From an uncultured Rhodospirillaceae bacterium (lineage in GTDB: Bacteria > Pseudomonadota > Alphaproteobacteria > Rhodospirillales > UBA2165), in NCBI GenBank assembly GCA_913041095.1, contig CAJWIB010000139.1:1-7013 (forward strand): DNA of 7,013 bases, written 5' to 3'. This document shows, piece by piece, positions 1 through 5,596 of the stretch. Numbering within the stretch: the stretch's first letter is position 1; every line of letters begins with the position of its first letter. The translations under genes and the position numbers were made by a program. Under the pieces are notes generated by a model, which was not told where the DNA came from, did no database searches, and was given only the letters and a program-made list of their open reading frames with translations.

Positions 1-8
1 GAGGCATT

Positions 9-998
9 ATGCTTAAATTAGATTCCACACGTTTGGGTTTGTTTGCAGTAAGTGCAACGTTTCTAGCATCGATTGCCAGCGCGCATGCAGTTGAACTGCG
101 GATATTGAACAGTTGGAACGAGAAAGCTCCACTGACCAAACTCGTTTCAAATGGCTTTGTTGAAAAATTAAAAAATGCAAGCAACGGCAGGATCAAGATT
201 GTTGTCAGCGGGCCGGAGGTTATTGCACCGTTTGAACAGTTACAACCCGTATCATCTGGGAGCTTTGATTTTCTGTTCACCCATGCGGCATATCATTTTG
301 GTAGCAAGGGGCTTGGCGTTACGTTGGATTCGCTAAAAAGCAATCCCGAATTGCGGCGCAAAAGCGGCATTTGGGACATAGTCGACAAATATTATCAGAA
401 ACAAAATAATGTGAAACTGATCGGTGTTTTTCCGTTCGGCCAGTATCATTTTATCCTCAAGGAAGGTCTTTCCGCCAAAGGCGATTGGGCCGGGCGTAAA
501 ATCAGAGGAACCAAACCTTATCATTCCGCCATTAAAAGCCTGGGCGGCTCACCGGTTGTCCTCAAAGGTGGAGAAATATATTCTGCCTTGGAAAAAGGCG
601 TCATTGATGGCGCCGCGTGGCCAAACAGTGGTGCCTTGAATTTTAAATGGTACGAAGTGGCAAAGGTCCGTGTTCGTCCTTCATTTGGCAGCAGCAGCCT
701 GCTGATCCTTATGAATCTCGATAAGTTCAAATCTCTTAACAAAGCTGACCGGGACATTATTTTGGAAGTCGGTCGCAAACACGAACTCGCCGTAGATAGG
801 GAATCAGCCCAGATATCGAAGGATGAAGACGTCCAACTTGATAAGCTCGGCATGACTATCGAGAAGCTTTCCCCAGCAAATTACAAGAAGGTAAGTTCAT
901 CTTTCAATGATACCTTGTGGATATTCGGCAAGGTATGCTGCGGCGAAATTTCTGAAAAAATCCGCAAAATTGCTTTAGAATCAGGGCTTCTTAAATAG
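9..998 (+). CDS. dctP: TRAP transporter periplasmic solute-binding protein, DctP family
   Basis: Extracytoplasmic binding subunit of a tripartite ATP-independent periplasmic transporter; it captures the solute and hands it to the DctQM membrane part. The 329-residue length is normal for the family. Residues 1-27 form a Sec signal peptide: a short charged start, a hydrophobic core around 9-23 and an AHA motif at 25-27 before the likely cut ahead of V28. The mature protein opens with the family-typical ELRILNSW. The central family signature is present: G162-R163-K164-I165-R166, where R166 sits at the arginine that in characterised members pairs with the solute carboxylate, then LGGSPV (178-183), and EIYSALEKGVIDGA (189-202). 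GAGG at 1-4 is a close-spaced Shine-Dalgarno; anything upstream lies outside the window. Odd: the only two cysteines are adjacent (C310, C311) near the C-terminus. The dctQ and dctM genes follow directly. The family is clear; the ligand cannot be read from sequence, although R166 favours a carboxylate. Confidence 0.95.
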   Translation: MLKLDSTRLGLFAVSATFLASIASAHAVELRILNSWNEKAPLTKLVSNGFVEKLKNASNGRIKIVVSGPEVIAPFEQLQPVSSGSFDFLFTHAAYHFGSKGLGVTLDSLKSNPELRRKSGIWDIVDKYYQKQNNVKLIGVFPFGQYHFILKEGLSAKGDWAGRKIRGTKPYHSAIKSLGGSPVVLKGGEIYSALEKGVIDGAAWPNSGALNFKWYEVAKVRVRPSFGSSSLLILMNLDKFKSLNKADRDIILEVGRKHELAVDRESAQISKDEDVQLDKLGMTIEKLSPANYKKVSSSFNDTLWIFGKVCCGEISEKIRKIALESGLLK

Positions 999-1001
999 CG
1001 G

Positions 1002-1024
1002 ACTGATGGCCAATTAGTGGCAGT
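1002..1024 (+). other. possible small hairpin between dctP and dctQ
   Basis: GCCA (1009-1012) can pair with TGGC (1018-1021) across a 5-base loop. An outer ACT/AGT pairing (1002-1004 with 1022-1024) is possible with a four-base bulge, and a pyrimidine-rich stretch follows. Hairpins after a binding-protein gene are often used to give more binding protein than membrane protein. This one is short and may be chance. It is not a convincing terminator. Confidence 0.22.
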
Positions 1025-1038
1025 TGTTTCTTCCCAAT

Positions 1039-1044
1039 AGGGGG
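1039..1044 (+). promoter_or_regulatory. ribosome binding site of dctQ, bears on the start choice
   Basis: AGGGGG lies 4 bases before the GTG at 1049 and 7 bases before the in-frame ATG at 1052. The second spacing is closer to the usual optimum, so ATG 1052 (164 residues) is at least as likely a start as GTG 1049 (165 residues). Confidence 0.55.
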
Positions 1045-1048
1045 CCGG

Positions 1049-1546
1049 GTGATGGCTTGGATATATCTACAACATGATCGTTTCACCTCACTCGGCGCCG
1101 CTATTTCGAAAATCGCTCTTCTTCTTATTGGTTTTGCTTACTGTTTCGAAGTAGTTGCCCGGTACTTTTTCAATTCGCCCACCAGTTGGGCGAATGAGAG
1201 TGTTTCATATTTTTTGTGTGCTATGATTTTTTTGATGATGCCCCAACTAGCCAAGGATAAGGGACATGTTGCTGTGACTATAATTCTGGATTCCGTCAGT
1301 CCAAGGAAACAGGTCTATTTTAGAGTTTTAGTCGCGTTAACGAGTTTTGTTTTTTGCCTTATCGCTGCTTGGTTTATGCTGGATGAAACGATCCGCCAGT
1401 TCGAGAAAGAGATTATGGTCATGGCGGTAAACCCCATTCCAAAGTGGTGGGTGTCCATGGTCCTTCCCTATGGGTTACTTGGCGCCGCATTTTATTTTTT
1501 GCGGCAATTTTTAGACGAATTTGGCTCACAGCAGTCACCAACCTAA
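1049..1546 (+). CDS. dctQ: TRAP transporter small membrane subunit, DctQ family
   Basis: Small integral membrane subunit of the TRAP transporter, which joins DctM in the inner membrane and helps dock the binding protein. The 165-residue length and four hydrophobic segments, roughly 17-37, 51-67, 91-111 and 134-153, match the four-helix DctQ fold. The family signature is visible between helices 1 and 2: ARYFFNSPTSWANE (37-50), where the SW..E pattern is typical, followed after helix 2 by KDKGHVAV (69-76), the usual small polar turn with a histidine. It starts 50 bases after dctP and ends 18 bases before dctM. The first codon could be GTG 1049 or ATG 1052; the two forms differ by one methionine. 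Sequence conservation in this family is low, so the call rests on topology, the motif and position between dctP and dctM, which together make it secure. Confidence 0.93.
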   Translation: MMAWIYLQHDRFTSLGAAISKIALLLIGFAYCFEVVARYFFNSPTSWANESVSYFLCAMIFLMMPQLAKDKGHVAVTIILDSVSPRKQVYFRVLVALTSFVFCLIAAWFMLDETIRQFEKEIMVMAVNPIPKWWVSMVLPYGLLGAAFYFLRQFLDEFGSQQSPT

Positions 1547-1564
1547 GAATTCGGTAGTTGAGAA

Positions 1565-2875
1565 ATGGAATGGTGGGTAATTCTCTCGGTTGGTTTGACG
1601 CTGTTGCTCGGCATGTTTCTGACGGGTTTGCCGATTTTTATTTCCTTCCTGATTATTAATATCATTGGCGTATTTATTCTCTTTGGGCAAAGCGGGTTCC
1701 CGATTCTCACCAATTCCATGTTCGATACCGCCAATACGGCTTCCTTGGCAACCATTCCTTTATTTATATTACTTGGCGAACTGCTTTTCCGTTCAGGGAC
1801 CATTGATGCCTTGTTGAACACTGTAGATGTATTGGTTGGGCGAATTCGAGGACGGCAATATTTCGTTTCAATAGCTCTATCCACTCTATTCGGCGCGTTG
1901 TCAGGTGCCGCGATGGGCGTTGCGGCCATGCTCGGAAGATCACTCTTTCCAAGTATGATTAAACGCGGTTATGACGTGAAGCTTTCCATCGGCACGATGC
2001 TTGCCGGCGCCAGTCTGGCACCCATTATTCCACCCAGCATATTGGCTATTATCATCGGTACGTTGGCTGACGTGTCCATTGCCAAACTGTTGATGGCCGG
2101 CATTTTACCGGGACTGCTCCTATCCGGATTATTTATCATCTATGCGTTGCTCCGTATACACTTCAACCCGTCCCTAGCACCACCGCTGGATGACGAATCC
2201 AAAACTAAGCCAAATTGGAATGATAAGATCAGAGCCATCGCGCAATCGCTGCCGTTTGTAGTCATTATTTTTTCCATAATGGGTGTTATTTTTCTCGGTA
2301 TAGCCACGCCTTCTGAAGCCGCTGCTACGGGCGTTCTCGGCGCCCTTCTCACTGCGGCAATATACAAAAAACTCAGTTGGAAGCTAACGTGGGAGGCTAC
2401 CGGATCGGCTGCCGCCGTCGGTGCCATGGTTTTAGCTATCATGGCTAGTTCAAAAATGTTTAGTCAGATACTGGCCTTTACGGGGGCAACAAAATCACTG
2501 ACCGTCGCCATTACCAGCCTGCCCGTTTCGGATACATCCATGCTATTGGTCATGCTATTGCTGCCATTCATCTTGTGCATGTTTATTGATCAGATCGCTT
2601 TGATGCTGGTAATTATCCCGATTTATGAACCGGTTATTGCATCCCTCGGGTTCGATCCAGTGTGGTTCTGGACCCTGTTTCTTATCAATATTACGGTGGG
2701 TGGCATTACGCCACCATTCGGCTACACAATGTTCGCTTTTATCGGCGCTGCGGAGGGAGTGACCATCAAAGATGTCTTCGCGGCTTCTTGGCCGTTCGTT
2801 GGACTATTTGTTCTTGGGACCGCAATTTTGATAATATACCCGGGCATTATTACTTATCTTTCTAGTCTTTTGTAG
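1565..2875 (+). CDS. dctM: TRAP transporter large membrane subunit, DctM family
   Basis: Main transport subunit, a sodium-coupled elevator-type permease of the inner membrane that moves the solute delivered by DctP. At 436 residues it has the normal length, and it is hydrophobic almost throughout with the usual two-half repeat. Conserved landmarks: IPLFILLGELLFRSG (64-78), LSTLFGALSGAAMGVAAMLG (105-124), where the re-entrant loop and the first sodium-site region lie in this family, APIIPPS (152-158), GIATPSEAAATG (245-256), and in the second half ITVGGITPPFG (376-386). A charged, loop-like stretch near 203-222 separates the halves. The ribosome binding site is weak (GAG at 1560-1562, with ATG at 1565), which with the 18-base gap suggests translation partly depends on dctQ. 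No clear terminator follows. Family assignment is near certain; the solute is unknown. Confidence 0.97.
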   Translation: MEWWVILSVGLTLLLGMFLTGLPIFISFLIINIIGVFILFGQSGFPILTNSMFDTANTASLATIPLFILLGELLFRSGTIDALLNTVDVLVGRIRGRQYFVSIALSTLFGALSGAAMGVAAMLGRSLFPSMIKRGYDVKLSIGTMLAGASLAPIIPPSILAIIIGTLADVSIAKLLMAGILPGLLLSGLFIIYALLRIHFNPSLAPPLDDESKTKPNWNDKIRAIAQSLPFVVIIFSIMGVIFLGIATPSEAAATGVLGALLTAAIYKKLSWKLTWEATGSAAAVGAMVLAIMASSKMFSQILAFTGATKSLTVAITSLPVSDTSMLLVMLLLPFILCMFIDQIALMLVIIPIYEPVIASLGFDPVWFWTLFLINITVGGITPPFGYTMFAFIGAAEGVTIKDVFAASWPFVGLFVLGTAILIIYPGIITYLSSLL

Positions 2876-2936
2876 GCGAACTGTTGTTATATTATTTCTC
2901 AAAACAGCATTTCCACCTCTATCGCAAAGAGAGTGA

Positions 2937-3077
2937 ATGGTGCTTCAATCACTGGCCAACGGCAAATATGTTGAAGGTTTTATTACGATGGGTAAAATTA
3001 TGGATACTTCGAACTTATCTATATCAGTCCCCATATTAATTGAGAGAAAGAAGTATAGCCGGAGTAAATTAATCTAA
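2937..3077 (+). CDS. doubtful 46-codon open frame in the intergenic gap
   Basis: An ATG at 2937 opens a frame that runs to TAA at 3075-3077, preceded by a purine-rich GAGAG about 3-4 bases upstream. The product would begin MVLQSLANG and end with a basic tail (ERKKYSRSKLI). I recognise no family, signal peptide or membrane segment. Codon choice (AGA, ATA, CGG, TTA) differs from the neighbouring genes, and the candidate promoter for the downstream operon lies inside it. It could be a leader peptide, a gene remnant or chance; chance is the most likely. Confidence 0.15.
   Translation: MVLQSLANGKYVEGFITMGKIMDTSNLSISVPILIERKKYSRSKLI
2971..2998 (+). promoter_or_regulatory. candidate sigma-70 promoter for the carboxylase-type operon
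   Basis: TTGAAG (2971-2976, four of six matches to the -35 consensus) and TAAAAT (2993-2998, five of six to the -10) are separated by 16 bases. Transcription would start near 3005, leaving a leader of about 120 bases before the gene at 3126. In AT-rich sequence such matches arise by chance, so this is only a candidate. Confidence 0.3.
3035..3073 (+). repeat. 7-bp inverted repeat, possible operator
   Basis: ATTAATT (3035-3041) and AATTAAT (3067-3073) are exact reverse complements with centres 32 bases apart, about three helical turns. They lie between the candidate promoter and the first enzyme gene, where a repressor could bind. Each arm contains the self-complementary ATTAAT, and the region is AT-rich, so chance is quite possible. 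Confidence 0.22.
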
Positions 3078-3125
3078 AAAAAGCTTATCGTTCAGACAAG
3101 TAAGGAACTGGGAGGTGTTCAATAG

Positions 3126-3464
3126 ATGATCCGCACGACCGAATATATCGATCTTGATCTTAAAGCCGAGCATTGGCATTGCAACCGGTGTGGACACGAT
3201 CTTGGGTCTGCCCATGAATCATATAAAAAGGGGTGTCTCGTATATGAACGAAATCCCCAAGAGGTGCATCCACGTCTTATTGACCATGAAGAATTGAATT
3301 TTTCCTTTCATCCTGATTGGATTCGTTTAATCGAATTTTACTGCCCTGAATGCGGTGTCATGGTTGAGAACGAATACCTGCCTCTTGGCCATCCATTAAC
3401 CTGGGATATTCAACTCGACTTGGAAAAACTAAAGGCAAAACACCAGAATGGAGTTGTGAAATGA
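3126..3464 (+). CDS. small zinc-ribbon subunit, acetone carboxylase gamma family
   Basis: Probable small structural subunit of an ATP-dependent carboxylase of the acetone/acetophenone carboxylase type, acting in the cytoplasm with the two large subunits encoded next. Two CxxC pairs (C19-C22 and C73-C76) look like a zinc ribbon. The surrounding sequence fits the acetone carboxylase gamma family as I remember it: WHCNRCGHDLG (17-27), EVHPRLI (46-52), and IRLIEFYCPECGVMVENE (66-83), followed by a proline/aspartate-containing tail, PLTWDIQLDL (90-99). At 112 residues it is clearly shorter than the roughly 165 residues of classical acetone carboxylase gamma; the missing part is N-terminal, ahead of the first cysteine pair. 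The start is well supported by GGAGG at 3111-3115, 10 bases before ATG. Its stop overlaps the next gene's start (ATGA at 3461-3464), which indicates translational coupling and matched amounts of the two products. It could instead belong to the small subunits of acetophenone carboxylase-like enzymes. Confidence 0.85.
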   Translation: MIRTTEYIDLDLKAEHWHCNRCGHDLGSAHESYKKGCLVYERNPQEVHPRLIDHEELNFSFHPDWIRLIEFYCPECGVMVENEYLPLGHPLTWDIQLDLEKLKAKHQNGVVK

Positions 3465-5587
3465 CGTTGCGAATAGGTGTCGATGTTGGCGGCACTTTTA
3501 CAGATGTCTTTTTGTTTAAAGACGGCGACATCTACCGTGGCAAATCAGATACGACACATTATGATTTAAAAGTTGGCTTTATGAATGCCGCCAGAACGGC
3601 GACGGAACAGGCTGGCCTGCAGCTTGAAGATGCTGTTAAAACCACGGACGCTATCGTTTATTCGACCACAGTCGGAACCAACGCCTTAATCGAACGTCGT
3701 GGAACCAGGCTTGGCTTGATTACGACCAAGGGGTTTGAAGACGTCGTGCAGGTTGGCCGTTCGCGGAACTGGGCGGATGGCTTATCACATGATAAAAAGT
3801 ATGACCGCGGCCGCGCAAGACGGCCCGAACCTATCATTCCCAAAAATCGGATTGTCGGCATCCAGGAACGAATTGATAGTCTAGGCAGGGTTGTTATTCC
3901 CATGCGTGATCGGGATGTTCTCGATAAAATTCAAATGTTGGTAGATCAAGGTGTGAGAGGTTTCGTTGTTTGCCTGCTTAATTCATTTGTAGATTCCAGC
4001 CATGAGCAACGCATTCACGAACTAATCCGAAAGCGCTATCCGGAATCCTATCTCGGCCATATGCCAGTCTATCTGTCCTCTGACATATCTCCAAAAAGTG
4101 GCGAATATCGTCGTTCCATGACAGTAATTCTTGATGCCTATTTACGAGAAATTTCTTCTGAGCACCTACTCCGCTTAACCGACGAACTACGCGATTTTGG
4201 CTACAAACAACCATTTTTTGTCGCTAAAAATACTGGTGGCCTTTCATCACTCTCCAGAAGCCAAGCATTGGAATTATTGGGCAGCAGCCCCGCTGCCTCG
4301 GTTGTTGGCGCGGAATTTTTAGCCAAGCAATTGGGCCTTTCAAATGTTGTTATCGGCGACATGGGCGGTACCAGTTTTGACGTTGGTTTGATTGTCGCTG
4401 ACAGAGATCGGGTGTATGAAAGCGATCCCATTATTAATCGTTTCCGCGTGCAATTACCTTTTGTCGCCCATTGGTCAATTGGCGCCGGTGGCGGTTCCAT
4501 GGCCCAAGTGGTTAATGGCGAATTAAAGGTTGGTCCGCAGAGTGTTGGGTCAAACCCCGGCCCTGCATGTTACGGTCGCGGCGGTGAATATCCTAGCGTC
4601 ACCGATGCTAACGTCGTCCTGGGTTTTCTCAATCCCGACAACTTCCTTGGTGGCAGCATTCGGCTTGATGCCGGACGCGCCGAAAACGCCATTTTCAAAC
4701 ATGTAGCCGACCCCCTGGGTGTCTCTGTTTGGGAAGCGGCCTGGCAGATCAAGCTATTGATTGACGGTAAAATGGGGCAGGAAATGTACCGGATCTGCGC
4801 CCAGATTTCGGGTGAAGACCCCCGTTCCTTCACTGCCTTTAGTTTGGGCGGCGCAGGCCCGTTGCACGCAACAGGATTTGCCGATTTCGCGGACATCAAA
4901 TCGATCGCAACATTCTCTTTTTCAAGCGTATTTGGTGCCTTTAGCACGCTGACCTTTGACATTCTCCAAAGTTATGAAAAGACGGTCTACATGACGGTGA
5001 TGACGTCAGGAAACGCGGAATACCCGTTAGAATCGATCGATATATTTAATAAAACAGCGAAAGATCTTATTGCCCTTGCGGAACGCGACATGGCGGAAGA
5101 AGGGTTTGATCTAACGGCCATCGACCTTCAAATTGAAATCCATATGAGCTACGGCCAGCAACGCCAGACTGTAGAAATTCGTCCCACCAAAACACAACTC
5201 TCGAGCGCCAGCGATCTTAAGCAGCTTTGTGACGATTTCAACGATGAATATAGCCGCCGATATGGAGTCGGAGCAACCTATCCAGAAGCTGGTGTAGAGG
5301 TTGTTCTGATGAAGTTGAATGCTGTTGGACCGGTTGATGAGTTCAGGTTCAGGGACAACAGCGAGTCGCCGACCTTAGGCGATCCCTCGGCTGGAACCCG
5401 CCGCGCTTACTGGGGTCCCGAACATGGATTCATAGAAACGCCGATCTATCAATACGATCTGGTCGAGCGCTACAAAGAACTCGAAGGCCCGGCAATATGC
5501 GAAGCTTCTGACACTACGATTATCGTTTCACCGGGATGGGAATTTCATCGTGACGATAAAGACATTGGTTGGATTACAAAAAAATAG
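3461..5587 (+). CDS. hyuA: HyuA / acetone carboxylase beta-type ATP-binding subunit
   Basis: ATP-binding subunit of the hydantoinase/oxoprolinase/acetone carboxylase superfamily; in characterised members it uses ATP to activate the substrate (and bicarbonate in carboxylases) by phosphorylation. The 708-residue length is normal for HyuA and acetone carboxylase beta. It has the ASKHA-type fold markers: phosphate loop 1 GVDVGGTFTD (6-15), then YSTTVGTNALIER (67-79), loop 2 GDMGGTSFDVG (299-309), IGAGGGSMAQV (340-350), and SLGGAGPLHATGFAD (461-475). NPDNFLGG (391-398) and PLGVSVWEAA (418-427) resemble acetone carboxylase beta, whereas SNPGPACYGRGG (364-375) is the hydantoinase form of that loop. 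The substrate-side loop usually written SGPAGG reads SSPAAS here (275-280). GGAG at 3450-3453 lies 7 bases before ATG, and the gene overlaps the upstream gamma-type gene by 4 bases. Family is certain; carboxylase versus hydrolase is inferred from the partners. Confidence 0.93.
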   Translation: MTLRIGVDVGGTFTDVFLFKDGDIYRGKSDTTHYDLKVGFMNAARTATEQAGLQLEDAVKTTDAIVYSTTVGTNALIERRGTRLGLITTKGFEDVVQVGRSRNWADGLSHDKKYDRGRARRPEPIIPKNRIVGIQERIDSLGRVVIPMRDRDVLDKIQMLVDQGVRGFVVCLLNSFVDSSHEQRIHELIRKRYPESYLGHMPVYLSSDISPKSGEYRRSMTVILDAYLREISSEHLLRLTDELRDFGYKQPFFVAKNTGGLSSLSRSQALELLGSSPAASVVGAEFLAKQLGLSNVVIGDMGGTSFDVGLIVADRDRVYESDPIINRFRVQLPFVAHWSIGAGGGSMAQVVNGELKVGPQSVGSNPGPACYGRGGEYPSVTDANVVLGFLNPDNFLGGSIRLDAGRAENAIFKHVADPLGVSVWEAAWQIKLLIDGKMGQEMYRICAQISGEDPRSFTAFSLGGAGPLHATGFADFADIKSIATFSFSSVFGAFSTLTFDILQSYEKTVYMTVMTSGNAEYPLESIDIFNKTAKDLIALAERDMAEEGFDLTAIDLQIEIHMSYGQQRQTVEIRPTKTQLSSASDLKQLCDDFNDEYSRRYGVGATYPEAGVEVVLMKLNAVGPVDEFRFRDNSESPTLGDPSAGTRRAYWGPEHGFIETPIYQYDLVERYKELEGPAICEASDTTIIVSPGWEFHRDDKDIGWITKK

Positions 5588-5596
5588 GCGGACAAG

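Larger units (their letters stand above)
2876..3125 (+). other. 250-bp gap between the transporter and carboxylase-type genes
   Basis: This is the only sizeable non-coding stretch. It contains a weak 5-bp stem (CTGTT at 2881-2885 with AACAG at 2903-2907) whose 17-base loop and lack of a T run make it a poor terminator, a candidate sigma-70 promoter, a 7-bp inverted repeat, an A run at 3076-3082 and the strong ribosome binding site of the next gene. I looked for a TGGC-N7-TTGC type sigma-54 promoter, because acetone carboxylase operons are often sigma-54 controlled, and found none. The enzyme genes may have their own promoter here or be read through from the transporter. Confidence 0.6.

Noticed and set aside
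521..853. Reverse-strand open frame of 110 codons opposite dctP
   Set aside because: It overlaps the most conserved part of dctP and shows no protein features of its own.
1543..1929. Reverse-strand open frame of 128 codons opposite dctM
   Set aside because: It lies fully within the dctM reading frame on the other strand, gives a low-complexity proline/serine/arginine-rich product with no recognised domain, and is explained by the codon pattern of dctM.
2881..2907. CTGTT/AACAG stem as a terminator after dctM
   Set aside because: It has only five base pairs, a 17-base loop and no following T run, so it is too weak to call a terminator.
2951..2976. TGGCC...TTGA sequence as a sigma-54 promoter
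   Set aside because: The spacing and the required GC at the -12 element do not match on either strand.
4570..4962. Reverse-strand open frame of 130 codons opposite hyuA
   Set aside because: It is antisense to conserved HyuA motifs, and its product has no family features.
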